Source: Dehalococcoidales bacterium
GTDB taxonomy: Bacteria > Chloroflexota > Dehalococcoidia > Dehalococcoidales > UBA5760
Direction: 5' to 3'
NCBI GenBank assembly: GCA_028716225.1
Contig: JAQUQE010000016.1
Coordinates: 1-35,686 of the forward strand
DNA: 35,686 nt
The position numbers and the translations under genes are program-made. The notes beneath the pieces were generated by a model. It saw nothing but the letters and a program-made list of their open reading frames with translations, was not told the DNA's origin and did not search any database. Below, piece after piece: positions 7,893 to 17,110 of the stretch. Position 1 is the stretch's first letter. Each line of letters starts with the position of its first letter.

Positions 7893-9160
7893 TGAGTGAA
7901 ATGAAAAAGGTTCTGATCATAACCTATCTACCCTACGCCACCCCTCGCATAACGGGTCTAGCTAAATACCTTCCTGACTTTGACTGGGATCCTCTTATCA
8001 TGACTCCTCATTGTTTTAGAAGAACGGACCTGGAATTGAGGCTTATAGAAACACCTTACCGGGATGCATTTAGCTTATTGAGAAGAATACTTGGCCTGAA
8101 ACCAGGTGAGGATGACTTAAGGAGACAAGTAAAGGCACGGTTTGGCGTTAATTCCAAGAAATCATTGCTGGATTATATCTTGACTGCCGGCGGAGCGATA
8201 TTAAACTATCCGGATGCCGAAAGAGGGTGGAAATCTTTTGCTATCAGTGAAGGTAGCAAGATAATAGAGAACGAAGGCATAAACGCTATAATAAGCAGTT
8301 CCTCGCCGGTGACCAGCCATCTTATCGCTAAGGAGCTAAAAACTAGATATAAAATACCCTGGGTCGCTGACCTCCGTGATCTTTGGTCACAGAACCATAA
8401 TTATTACTACGGACCTTTAAGAAGACTTATAGATAGGAGGTTGGAACTCAAGACCTTAGCTAAGGCAGATGCTATAGTAACCGTCTCACAACCATGGGCA
8501 GAAAAGCTAAGCACCCTCCATAAGGGGAAAACAGTTTATGCCATTACCAGTGGCTTTGACCCAGCAGAAATCAATATCCCACCTGCGAGTTTAACACCTA
8601 AGTTCACGATAACTCACACGGGTAGCATCTACCCGGGAAAGCAGAACTTCTCCAAGTTTTTTACCGCTCTACGAGACCTAATCTCTGATGGGACAATAGA
8701 CCGAAATAATTTTGAGGTCAGACTCTACGGACCAGAGCAAGCATGGTTGACTTTAGAGATAAGAGAATACAGACTAGGAGACATCGTAAGACAATACGGG
8801 ATGATGTCGAGAAAGACCGCTATAGCGAAACAGAGGGAGTCTCATTTGTTATTACATTTGAGTTGGGAAGGTTGTGAGCAGGCAGGGTATTCGTATAAAC
8901 TCTTTGAATACCTCGCAGCACGAAGACCTATAATTTCTATCGGGTTGGGTAACGATATGACCGAAGAGTTGCTTAACGAAACCAAAGCTGGCGTGCATTT
9001 TAGCACTTTAGACGATATTAAGTGTGAGTTAACTAAGTTATATCAAGAGTACAGTCTAAGTGGGGAGATTTCCTATGGAGGGAATGAATCAATAATTTGT
9101 AGATATGACCACCGAGTAACAGCGATGAAATTTGTCGAAACTCTCAATAGGGTAGCATGA
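7892..9160 (+). CDS. Glycosyltransferase, GT4/GT-B type
   Basis: The 422-residue protein begins MSEMKKVLIITYLPYATPRI and has a middle segment with IISSSSPVTSHLIAKEL and WVADLRDLWSQN, a signature of GT4 enzymes of the group often named glycosyltransferase family 4 proteins in O-antigen clusters. The donor domain has ITHTGSIYPGKQNFSKF, FEVRLYGPEQ and a C-terminal YSYKLFEYLAARRPIISIG loop with the conserved Glu. It starts with ATG 7892 overlapping a TAA from the remnant upstream; GAGG lies about ten bases ahead. Base composition shifts to AT-rich from here to 11408. It precedes the PHP, ATP-grasp and PIG-L genes and may make their glycoside substrate, but donor and acceptor are not predictable. 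Confidence 0.85.
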   Translation: MSEMKKVLIITYLPYATPRITGLAKYLPDFDWDPLIMTPHCFRRTDLELRLIETPYRDAFSLLRRILGLKPGEDDLRRQVKARFGVNSKKSLLDYILTAGGAILNYPDAERGWKSFAISEGSKIIENEGINAIISSSSPVTSHLIAKELKTRYKIPWVADLRDLWSQNHNYYYGPLRRLIDRRLELKTLAKADAIVTVSQPWAEKLSTLHKGKTVYAITSGFDPAEINIPPASLTPKFTITHTGSIYPGKQNFSKFFTALRDLISDGTIDRNNFEVRLYGPEQAWLTLEIREYRLGDIVRQYGMMSRKTAIAKQRESHLLLHLSWEGCEQAGYSYKLFEYLAARRPIISIGLGNDMTEELLNETKAGVHFSTLDDIKCELTKLYQEYSLSGEISYGGNESIICRYDHRVTAMKFVETLNRVA

Positions 9161-9172
9161 TCCTTCTTAACT

Positions 9173-9853
9173 ATGGTGTCAAAAGAGATGAGAAAACAGT
9201 TTATATATAACAATATTCGATGCGGCGATTTCCACGTGCATACGAGTTATACGGATGGACAAAGTAACGTAGCCGAATACTGCGAAAGGGCTCGGCAGAA
9301 TGGATTAAAAGTGATCGCTTTTACAGAACATGTCAGAAAGATCATCACGTACAACTATCAGGAATTGTTGTCCGACATAAGAAAAGCACGAAATAAATTC
9401 GGGGACATTAAGATATTATCCGGTTGTGAGGCAAAAGTCTTAAACATATATGGTGAACTAGATGCACCAGGTGAAGTCTTAGAGCAATGTGACGTTGTTG
9501 TAGGAGTCTTTCATGGTTTTGAATGTAGTAACAGAAAGGAATATTTATCAGCATTAGTGGCAATGCTACAAAATCGCTTCGTGAGTATATGGGGACACCC
9601 GACACTATTCTTAAGCAGAAAATCGATTGAATTAGAAGAAAGAGAAATTAAGAATATAGTTGATGTTTGCATAAAAGAAGGTGTTTTTATTGAGAGAAAT
9701 ATTAAGTATGGCCTTCCCGATGCAAGGTTCATAGAGTTGGCAGTCAAAAGCGGCGCTAAGTTTATTGTCAGCAGTGATGCGCATGACGTAGACGAGCTAT
9801 TGACTACAGATAGATTAGTTGAGGAATGGAATTGGATAGACAGAATGTGCTAA
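9173..9853 (+). CDS. PHP-domain metal-dependent phosphoesterase
   Basis: The 226-residue protein is a single PHP domain. The metal-binding residues expected for a trinuclear site are all visible: HVH (His21, His23) in GDFHVHTSYTDGQ, Asp28, TEH (His53), Glu86 in SGCEAKV, His114 in VFHGF, His142 in WGHPT, and SSDAHD (Asp202, His204). PHP enzymes of this size hydrolyse phosphomonoesters, as in histidinol phosphatase HisK, or small phosphodiesters. The next gene starts inside its end (28-base overlap), so it is tightly coupled with the ATP-grasp and PIG-L genes. A role as the phosphatase in a small pathway with them is an inference. The gene is AT-rich compared with upstream cluster genes. Confidence 0.87.
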   Translation: MVSKEMRKQFIYNNIRCGDFHVHTSYTDGQSNVAEYCERARQNGLKVIAFTEHVRKIITYNYQELLSDIRKARNKFGDIKILSGCEAKVLNIYGELDAPGEVLEQCDVVVGVFHGFECSNRKEYLSALVAMLQNRFVSIWGHPTLFLSRKSIELEEREIKNIVDVCIKEGVFIERNIKYGLPDARFIELAVKSGAKFIVSSDAHDVDELLTTDRLVEEWNWIDRMC

Positions 9854-10800
9854 TCCCCGGTGCTGGTGGTGCAGCTGGTCTAGGAGCAATAAAATCACTA
9901 CGACTTTGTGGTTTTGAAGGTAGGATAGTAGCGACAGACGCAAATGCTCTTTCTTCTGGTTTATATTTGGCAGACTGTAGCTATGTTGTGCCATTTGCTG
10001 ATAACTACTCCTTTATTACAGAAGCAACCAAGATCATTGAAAATGAACGAATAGATACAATTATGCCAACTTCTGGCTCCGATCTTATACCTTACTCGAA
10101 AAACAAAAAGTCTATTGAGGAAAAAGGTATCATCGTTGCTATGAGCGATTACCAAGTAATTGAAAGTTGTTTGGATAAATTAAGGTTTTATCACCAGCTG
10201 AAGAACAAATTCAATTTACCTTATACAACTACCGATCAATCCGAGATTAATGCTTTCCCCTGTATAGTCAAACCTATTTGGGGAAAGGGGAGCAAGAATG
10301 TATTTACATGTCATTCCAAAGCGAATTTAGAGAACATTCTATTGAAAAATCATGATATGGTAATTCAAGAATATCTCCCAGGCAAAGAATACAGCATTGA
10401 CGTATTATCTGACCTAGAAGGTAAACCTCTATTAGCAATACCAAGGGAGCGAATTGAGGTAAAAGCAGGCATAAGTTTTAAGAGTAGAATAGTCTTGGAT
10501 AATGTAATAGCGAAAGAATGCTTACGAATAGCGGAGTGCTTATCAATAAAAGGACCATCGTGTGTCCAAATGAGATGTGATAAGAAGGGGAAACCTAGAG
10601 TTGTGGAGGTTAATCCTCGAATTGGTGGCGGTACAATATTGACTACATACGCAGGGGTAAACTTTCCTGAACTCGTTCTGGCAATGGCCAGTGCCAGTAG
10701 TTACAAAATACCAAAGCTAAAAGAACTTAAGGAGATAACAATGTTAAGGTATTATGAGGAGGTAATTCTGGACGCGAAAGGTAGAGTGATGAAGTTATGA
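9826..10800 (+). CDS. ATP-grasp carboxylate-amine ligase-like protein
   Basis: The 324-residue protein has an N-terminal Rossmann-like pre-ATP-grasp part with VLIPGAGGAAGLGAIKSL, similar to CarB-type ligases. The ATP-grasp core has FPCIVKPIWGKGSKNVF with Lys149 for ATP phosphate, VIQEYLPGKEYSIDVL, then VEVNPRIGGGTILT with Asn263 and Arg265 for Mg-ATP. The family joins a carboxylate, activated as acyl phosphate, to an amine or thiol nucleophile. It overlaps the PHP gene by 28 bases and its stop shares bases with the next ATG (ATGA at 10797-10800). Because the neighbour is a deacetylase that would expose a sugar amine, an amino-acid or carboxylate ligation to that amine is a reasonable guess, not shown by the sequence. 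Confidence 0.86.
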   Translation: MELDRQNVLIPGAGGAAGLGAIKSLRLCGFEGRIVATDANALSSGLYLADCSYVVPFADNYSFITEATKIIENERIDTIMPTSGSDLIPYSKNKKSIEEKGIIVAMSDYQVIESCLDKLRFYHQLKNKFNLPYTTTDQSEINAFPCIVKPIWGKGSKNVFTCHSKANLENILLKNHDMVIQEYLPGKEYSIDVLSDLEGKPLLAIPRERIEVKAGISFKSRIVLDNVIAKECLRIAECLSIKGPSCVQMRCDKKGKPRVVEVNPRIGGGTILTTYAGVNFPELVLAMASASSYKIPKLKELKEITMLRYYEEVILDAKGRVMKL

Positions 10801-11408
10801 AAATTTTAGCCTTTGGCGCGCATCCTGATGACGTAGAAGTTGGCATGGGAGGAACTATAGCTAAATATGCAAAAGCTGGGCATGAAGTGTTTATTGTAGT
10901 AACTTCCATACCCAATCGAAAGGAGGTAAGACGGAGGGAGGCTATGAAGTCAGCAAGAATATTGGGTGCTGAGCTAATAGTCTTAGATATCGAACCTGAG
11001 AAGCTAATATTCGATCGTGAACTCGTGCGTAGGTTTGATGAGGTACTCATGGAGTATTTGCCTGATATCACTTACACTCATTGGAACCACGACTCCCATC
11101 AAGACCACGTAGCAGTTGCAAATGCTGCAATTGCGGCGACCAGGGGAAATAATTGCTCCCTGTATATGTATGAGCAGACTATTCCGGGTGGTATTGTCCC
11201 CTACGGCTTCATGTTACAATCCTTTGTAGACATCTCAGAAGTAATTGACCTTAAGATAGACAGTATTAGTGAGCACAAATCACAGGTCAAGTTAAACGGG
11301 GAATGGTGGCTGTACGGGATAAGAGGTAGAGCCATGTATCACGGTTACCAAATCAATGTTAAATTCTCTGAAGCATTTGAGGTAGTAAGGGAGATTAAAC
11401 AGATATAA
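10797..11408 (+). CDS. PIG-L family deacetylase
   Basis: The 203-residue protein has the PIG-L zinc site: GAHPDDVE with His9, Asp11 and Asp12 near the N-terminus, and HWNHDSHQDHVAV with His104 later. By family knowledge (MshB, BshB, PIG-L) these residues bind zinc and deacetylate N-acetylglucosamine linked to an alcohol, lipid or glycoside. It starts at an ATGA overlap with the ATP-grasp gene and so is translationally coupled. GlcNAc-type substrates fit the presence of wecB and several glycosyltransferases upstream. It is the last AT-rich gene; the next gene returns to the base composition of the earlier cluster. Exact substrate is unknown. Confidence 0.9.
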   Translation: MKILAFGAHPDDVEVGMGGTIAKYAKAGHEVFIVVTSIPNRKEVRRREAMKSARILGAELIVLDIEPEKLIFDRELVRRFDEVLMEYLPDITYTHWNHDSHQDHVAVANAAIAATRGNNCSLYMYEQTIPGGIVPYGFMLQSFVDISEVIDLKIDSISEHKSQVKLNGEWWLYGIRGRAMYHGYQINVKFSEAFEVVREIKQI

Positions 11409-11470
11409 ATCCCACAAGTCATTCTTTATAGATACTCTTCTGATTTGCATGGATTTCTAAGGAGATGATA

Positions 11471-13714
11471 ATGACTGGGAGAAGTATTACCACCTCACCG
11501 GATAAATGGTTCGGCCCGATAGCAGCGGTGGTTGCCATCACCAGCATATCGGTAGTCCTGGACATTCCCGTCTTAAAACAGCTCTCCGGTTTTATCTTTC
11601 TAACTTTCGTTCCAGGCTTTCTTTTCCTCTCTATACTCAAGCTGAACAGGCTCGGAATAGCTGAGAAACTGGCTCTCTCGGTAGGTTTAAGCATCGCCTT
11701 CACCATGCTCTTCGGCTGGGCATTTAACAGCTCAGCGTTTGCCCTTGGCGACACCAAGCCTCTTGGAACCAACACCTTATTGATATCATTCAGCACCGCC
11801 ATTATTATTATGGCCGTCATTGCTTATGCGATAAACGGGGAATCAACTTTCGCCAACCTTGTTCCCAGACTGACCGTAAGAGAGAAGCTGTTCCTGATTG
11901 TACCATCGGTATTCCCCCTGCTCAGCATATTCGGTATGTACACTATGGAGGCAACCTCAAGTAATTTATTCTTAATCCTCCTGCTCTTCCTGATCCTAGC
12001 CTATATCGTCTTTTTATCTTTTTACCACCGGCAGGCATCGGAAAGGATAGTCCCCATCGCCATATTACTGATCAGTATCTCGCTGGTGCTTATGCTGGCG
12101 CTGCGGTCAAGCCATATCCTCGGTTCCGACATTCACGAACTGTATTACCTCTTTCAAACCACTCTACAGGAAGGGCACTGGAGAATAGTCGGTTACGGAA
12201 CGCTGGATGCCTGTTTGAGCGCCTCTATCCTGCCCGCAATTTATCAGTCATTTCTGAACATCAACCCGGAGTACCTGTTCAAACTCATCACCCCCCTTCT
12301 TTTCTCCGTTTCTCCGCTGGTGATATATATTACCGCACGGAAATACATCGGCAGTATTTACGCTCTGGTAGGCTCTTCACTATTTATGGCACAAACTGCC
12401 TTCTTATGGACAACAGGAGCCAACACCACCAACCTTGCCATTCTCTTCTTCGCCATCGTGGTTATGGTTATGTTCCACCGGGATATCGGCGAGCTTAACA
12501 AGAGGATCCTATTTATCGTTTTTGCAGTCGCTACCATTGTGTCACACTACGGAACAGCGTATATCTTCTTCTTTGTCCTACTGCTTACCTGGTTGGGAAT
12601 AAAAATAGTACCCATAGTACTTAAGAGAAAGACCAGCACCTCGCCCGAAAACAACATCATCATAGAAGACCACTCATCAACTCCACCAGGGGTGAGTAAC
12701 ATCTCGAACAACAGCATCGCGACATCTCCTTCACCGGACCTCGGCGCTTCTCACTCTTATCTACGAAAGGGCGTAACAGCAGCTACGGTAACACTATTCT
12801 TCGTTATGCTCTTTTTTTGGTACAGCCAGGCAACTCAGGGGGCCTTTACTGCCGGCGTGACATTTATTGAAACGACCTTCGCCAATCTACACAACTGGTT
12901 TCTGCTCGAGTCCAGAGGTTCTACCATTACCACCGCCGTGGGGGAGGAAATAGCCTCTATTCCGCAGAAGATACGGCTGCTTTTCTCCTGGCTTACCCTA
13001 GCCCTCATCGCAACAGGCGTATTGAGCACCATAGTAAGATACAGGAGGACTATTGCCACCCGCCGGCCTGTAGAGAACAAGCCTGATTATTTACGTTCCC
13101 GGTTCGAGATGGAATACATCATCTTAACCCTAGCATGCAGCCTGATACTGGTAATTACCGTTATCGTCCCCTATGTATCACAGGGTTATTCCATGGAGAG
13201 GACATATTTCCAGGCACTGGCTGTCCTGTCTCCTTTCTTCGTCATCGGGGGCATTACGATAGCCAGGTGGCTTAGAGCAAGAGCCTACGCGATTGCCCTC
13301 CTCGTGCTAGTACCTTTCTTTATGTGCACTACCGGTACGATGTACCAGGTGTTTGACCAACCAGTCTCAATGGTCCTCAACTCGGCAGGCAGTGAATATC
13401 AGCTCTGGTACGTGCACAACCAGGACTCTCACGCCGCCCAATGGCTAGGCCAGCATACCAAAGGGCAGGAGCGCATATACTCCGGATCATGGCCGGGACC
13501 GCGTGTGCTGGAAAGTCAGGGCATGATAGAAAGGAATCGCACATTCATAGACCGGGAGATTCCACTCGCGGATTGGGATCCCGCCAGTATACACGGAAAT
13601 ATTTACCTTAGATACACTGACATTACTCTCAATAGCGTTGTAGAAGAACACCCGGAAATATTTGTTGACAAGAGCAAAATCTATACTACCAATGGCTCAG
13701 TGGTATACAGGTAA
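11471..13714 (+). CDS. DUF2206-type polytopic membrane protein
   Basis: This protein of about 747 residues has many hydrophobic segments. The N-terminal part, with FIFLTFVPGFLFLSIL and AEKLALSVGLSIAF, resembles the membrane region of DUF1616/DUF2206 proteins. A GT-C-like architecture follows: an ordered series of helices with SSHILGSDIHELYYLFQ early on, a polar Ser/Thr/Pro-rich cytoplasmic or external loop near residues 390-430, further helices, and an extracytoplasmic tail ending in IYTTNGSVVYR. DUF2206 proteins are uncharacterised but sit in surface-glycan loci of archaea and Chloroflexota and may be glycosyl- or oligosaccharyl-transferase-like. ATG 11471 is chosen over 11465 because GGAG is at 11461-11464, six bases away. 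It closes the cluster. Confidence 0.82.
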   Translation: MTGRSITTSPDKWFGPIAAVVAITSISVVLDIPVLKQLSGFIFLTFVPGFLFLSILKLNRLGIAEKLALSVGLSIAFTMLFGWAFNSSAFALGDTKPLGTNTLLISFSTAIIIMAVIAYAINGESTFANLVPRLTVREKLFLIVPSVFPLLSIFGMYTMEATSSNLFLILLLFLILAYIVFLSFYHRQASERIVPIAILLISISLVLMLALRSSHILGSDIHELYYLFQTTLQEGHWRIVGYGTLDACLSASILPAIYQSFLNINPEYLFKLITPLLFSVSPLVIYITARKYIGSIYALVGSSLFMAQTAFLWTTGANTTNLAILFFAIVVMVMFHRDIGELNKRILFIVFAVATIVSHYGTAYIFFFVLLLTWLGIKIVPIVLKRKTSTSPENNIIIEDHSSTPPGVSNISNNSIATSPSPDLGASHSYLRKGVTAATVTLFFVMLFFWYSQATQGAFTAGVTFIETTFANLHNWFLLESRGSTITTAVGEEIASIPQKIRLLFSWLTLALIATGVLSTIVRYRRTIATRRPVENKPDYLRSRFEMEYIILTLACSLILVITVIVPYVSQGYSMERTYFQALAVLSPFFVIGGITIARWLRARAYAIALLVLVPFFMCTTGTMYQVFDQPVSMVLNSAGSEYQLWYVHNQDSHAAQWLGQHTKGQERIYSGSWPGPRVLESQGMIERNRTFIDREIPLADWDPASIHGNIYLRYTDITLNSVVEEHPEIFVDKSKIYTTNGSVVYR

Positions 13715-13793
13715 GGAATACTCCAGATAGAATCTAAGAGCAACTGTCCTGGTTCTCAGGGGAAGGTCAAATCTAGCTGTATACTTACAGTTC

Positions 13794-16577
13794 TCAATGA
13801 TTCTTGAACGGTTTATACTTACCAAAGCTATAGAGTTTAGGAAAGATGACTTTACGCAGCTCTTCGATGGCAAATAGCCCTCCGGCAGCCAGTACCACGA
13901 TGCCCCATTCGGTCAGCGTTAGCGGAACGGTACCGAAAGCCGCCTGCATGAATGGTGCATAAACTACCGCAATCTGCAATAGCACCGCCAGACCGATAGA
14001 CAATACCAGGGCACGGTTACGGAAGATACCCAGCCTGAATACCGTATGCTCATCGGAGCGGGCACTGAAAGCCGTAAACCACTCACAAGCCACGATGGTA
14101 CAGAAAGCCAGCGTCCGGGCTTCATCGATACTCATTCTGGCTTCAGCCCAGCGGAAGATCAGGAAAGTCCCCAGTCCGATCAGCACTGCCATCACCATCG
14201 TCCTTACGAATAGTCCGGAATACATAAGACCCACTCCGGGATGGCGGGGCGGTTGTTTCAGCTCATCACCGAATTTCGGTTCCATGCCGAGAGGAATATC
14301 TCCGGCCGTATCTGTGACCAGGTTAATCCAGAGAATCTGCACCGCCAGCAAAGGCGACTGGCCGATGAATACTAGGGTCAGTATCAGGGTAACCAGCTCA
14401 CCCAAATTGGTGTTCAAGGTATAGAAAAGAACGTTCCTCAGCCGGTTGAAAATAGCCCTGCCTTCATCAACCGCCGATACTACGGAAGCGAAGTTATCGT
14501 CCGCCAGGACCATATCGCTGGCCTCCTTGGAGACATCCGTTCCGGCGATACCCATAGCAACCCCGATATCAGCCGCTTTTAGTGCCGGAGCATCATTGAC
14601 ACCATCACCGGTCATCGCCACGATTTCTCCATTGGCCTTGAGAGCGTTCACGATCCTCATCTTATGCAGCGGCTCGATTCGTGCAAAAACCGAAATATCT
14701 TTGATCTCATTGGCCAGATCCTCATCGCTCATCTTCTGCAGTTCAGCACCCGTTACCGCTCTTCCCGAAGGGAGCCCAATCTGGCCCGCCACCGATTCCG
14801 CGGTTATCTTATTATCGCCGGTTATCATCTTTACCTTAATGCCGGCCTGTTTGCATAAAGCGACCGCTTCTTTAGCCTCCTGCCGGGGCGGATCCGACAT
14901 ACCAGCCAAGCCGATCAAGGTAAGGTTATCCTGCACCTCATCCTCCGTCAATTTGTCCGACTTCTCGGGGAAATCACGGTAGGCCAGGGCAATCACCCTG
15001 AGGGCATCCTTACCCATATTCATAGCAGCTTCAGACACTGCCGCGTAATCGGACTCCGTAATATCTACCACCCGGCCGTTTTTGAGAATATGTCTACTGT
15101 AGGAGAGGATTTTCTCCACCGAACCTTTTATGAAAGCCGCTTTATGTCCCGCTTCGGAATGCAGCGTGGCCATATAATGCAGGGTAACCATGTATTGTTT
15201 TTCACTGGCAAAAGGAAGCTCGTCTTGCCGCGGATAGGCCTTCTCCAAATCGGTTTTGTTCAGGTCAGCTTTGGCAGCCGCTACCACCAGAGCTCCTTCG
15301 GTAGGGTCGCCAAATATCCCGTATTTCTCGACGCTCTTAGTAAGGGACGCATCGTTACAGAGAGCACCTGCCCGCAGCAGCAGCATAAGCTGGTCATCTT
15401 CCGCCGGGTCGATCTTTTCTCCATCCCGCCTGAATTCACCCTTCGGATCATAACCCTCACCGGTAAGTTCGATAAACCTGCCATCAGCATAAATCCTGCG
15501 GACAGTCATCTGATTCAATGTCAATGTGCCGGTCTTGTCCGAACAAATCACCGTGGCGGAGCCCAGGGTCTCTACGGCCACCAGTTTGCGGATAATAGCG
15601 TTACGGCGTGCCATCGATCGCATACCTATCGCCAGAACTACGGTCACCACGGCCGGCAAACCCTCGGGAATGGAGGCGACGGCTGCCGAGATTGCCAGCA
15701 TAAAAAGCTCGAACAACCCCAGACCCTGGCGTAAACCGACTACTACCAACAGTGCACTAACCCCCAGGAAGACGAACACCAGATATCGGCTGAGCTTTTT
15801 GATGTTTCTCTGCAGCGGCGTCTCTTCCTGTTTGACTTCAGCCAGTCCGGTAGCTATCTTACCGATCTCGGTTGCCATACCGGTAAGTACCGCGACACCC
15901 ATTGCCCTGCCGCTGGTAACAATCGTGCTCATGAAAAGCATGTTGGTCCTTTCGGCAATAATAGCATCTTCCGGTACGGGGGCAAGCTGTTTCTCCACCG
16001 GGATGGACTCTCCGGTCAGGGCTGATTCATTGACCTTCAGGTTGGCACTTTCCAGCAGCCTGACATCGGCCGGGACTTTATCCCCCGCTTCGAACAGTAC
16101 GATATCGCCGGGGGCTATCTGGCGAGCCGGTATGGTCTCGATGTTACCGTTACGCCTCACTTTAGCTTTCGGCGCAGCCATCTCCAGCAGCGCTTCCATC
16201 GCTTTCTCAGCCCTGCCTTCCTGTAACGTCCCGATGACGGCATTGAGCACAATGACCCCGAAAATCACTATCGCATCTATGAAATGCTCCTGGCCGGTAA
16301 AGAACTGCGCCAGCAGAGAAATAATGCCGGCAGCGAGCAAAACGTAGATCATAGGGCTGCGGAACTGCCGCAGGAAGACCACAATCAGAGGAGTCTGTTT
16401 CTTGCCCACCAGTTCATTGGCACCGTACCGGATAACACGTTCTTTGGCTTCATTCTCGGTCAGACCGGAAATCCGGGAGCCGGTCTTCGTTAAGGCTTCT
16501 TGGCAGGGAAGATTGTGCCAGTTAGTTCCGGGGTTTTCCGTAGGAATGGGGCTATCCTGATTTTTGCTGGATTTCAT
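13794..16577 (-). CDS. P2A-type calcium-transporting ATPase
   Basis: The 927-residue protein is full length for SERCA/PMR1-like bacterial pumps, which use ATP to export Ca2+. Motifs: cation ATPase N-terminal domain (about 20-90), LTGES (187-191) of the actuator domain, PEGLPA in membrane helix 4 (304-309), the phosphorylation loop SDKTGTLT with Asp347, FIKGSVEK of the nucleotide domain (about 485), TGDGVNDAPAL (656-666), and NLVTDTAGDIPLGMEP in helix 6, which carries Asn and Asp ligands of calcium sites. Ten membrane helices are expected. It reads toward the glycan cluster and is convergent with the DUF2206 gene. No regulator is adjacent; closely related pumps can also move Mn2+ or Na+. Confidence 0.93.
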   Translation of the reverse strand: MKSSKNQDSPIPTENPGTNWHNLPCQEALTKTGSRISGLTENEAKERVIRYGANELVGKKQTPLIVVFLRQFRSPMIYVLLAAGIISLLAQFFTGQEHFIDAIVIFGVIVLNAVIGTLQEGRAEKAMEALLEMAAPKAKVRRNGNIETIPARQIAPGDIVLFEAGDKVPADVRLLESANLKVNESALTGESIPVEKQLAPVPEDAIIAERTNMLFMSTIVTSGRAMGVAVLTGMATEIGKIATGLAEVKQEETPLQRNIKKLSRYLVFVFLGVSALLVVVGLRQGLGLFELFMLAISAAVASIPEGLPAVVTVVLAIGMRSMARRNAIIRKLVAVETLGSATVICSDKTGTLTLNQMTVRRIYADGRFIELTGEGYDPKGEFRRDGEKIDPAEDDQLMLLLRAGALCNDASLTKSVEKYGIFGDPTEGALVVAAAKADLNKTDLEKAYPRQDELPFASEKQYMVTLHYMATLHSEAGHKAAFIKGSVEKILSYSRHILKNGRVVDITESDYAAVSEAAMNMGKDALRVIALAYRDFPEKSDKLTEDEVQDNLTLIGLAGMSDPPRQEAKEAVALCKQAGIKVKMITGDNKITAESVAGQIGLPSGRAVTGAELQKMSDEDLANEIKDISVFARIEPLHKMRIVNALKANGEIVAMTGDGVNDAPALKAADIGVAMGIAGTDVSKEASDMVLADDNFASVVSAVDEGRAIFNRLRNVLFYTLNTNLGELVTLILTLVFIGQSPLLAVQILWINLVTDTAGDIPLGMEPKFGDELKQPPRHPGVGLMYSGLFVRTMVMAVLIGLGTFLIFRWAEARMSIDEARTLAFCTIVACEWFTAFSARSDEHTVFRLGIFRNRALVLSIGLAVLLQIAVVYAPFMQAAFGTVPLTLTEWGIVVLAAGGLFAIEELRKVIFPKLYSFGKYKPFKNH

Positions 16578-16652
16578 GCCTTTAGCTCCAACAGAGTAGC
16601 TCCACCGATATAGTCTGTATCTTCAAAATAGCAGATAAGCAGAGCCGGAGAG

Positions 16653-17108
16653 CTATATTTTTACTATCTCGGCAGTGATCTCATCGCCAACAGTCAGTAT
16701 TCCGAAAGAGTCCCTGGCACACCCCGGGTTAAATAACAGGCTGCCCCGGATAAACTCCTGATACGCCTGGTGCGAATGGCCGTAAATAATAATATCCACG
16801 TCATCGAACATCCCCCTCACTCTGCCGGTTATCCCCCAGGGCGCTCCCGAACCGTGGGTGAGTCCGAATCTCTTGCCGTCAACCAAGAATAGCTCTTTTT
16901 GCGGTAATATCCTCCTGAGTTCGCCTGAGTCCATGTTGCCGCAGACAGCTTTTACCGGCGCTATTGACTTAAGCCCATCGAGAAGGGCTTTTCCGGTGAA
17001 ATCACCGGCATGGATAATCAAATCCACTCCGGCCAGCGCGGCTAGAATCGGAGCCGCCATTTCATTCAACTCCGCAACATGAGTATCCGAAACCACTCCG
17101 ATCCGCAC
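16653..17108 (-). CDS. YfcE/MJ0936-type metallophosphoesterase
   Basis: The 151-residue protein is a small calcineurin-like phosphodiesterase. The bimetal site is clear: SDTH (Asp8, His10), IHAGDFTG, VCGNMDSG, LTHGSG and GHSHQA near residue 115-120, followed by FNPGCAR. Members hydrolyse phosphodiesters in vitro, often without a known natural substrate. It ends about 75 bases before the ATPase start and begins two bases after the end of the RACo gene, so it probably shares a transcript with it. The short length matches the family, and no domain is missing. Confidence 0.9.
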   Translation of the reverse strand: MRIGVVSDTHVAELNEMAAPILAALAGVDLIIHAGDFTGKALLDGLKSIAPVKAVCGNMDSGELRRILPQKELFLVDGKRFGLTHGSGAPWGITGRVRGMFDDVDIIIYGHSHQAYQEFIRGSLLFNPGCARDSFGILTVGDEITAEIVKI

Positions 17109-17110
17109 TG

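Noticed and set aside
13715-13793. Weak inverted repeat AACTGT/ACAGTT between the convergent DUF2206 and ATPase genes
   Set aside because: The stem is six bases with a long loop and no T-run, too weak to call a terminator.
15090-15734. Another plus-strand frame of 214 codons in the ATPase
   Set aside because: Same reason: antisense shadow of a well-supported gene with no motif.
15526-16347. Long open frame (273 codons) on the plus strand inside the calcium ATPase
   Set aside because: It is antisense to an intact conserved enzyme, rich in Ser/Thr/Pro as expected for a shadow frame, and has no recognisable domain.
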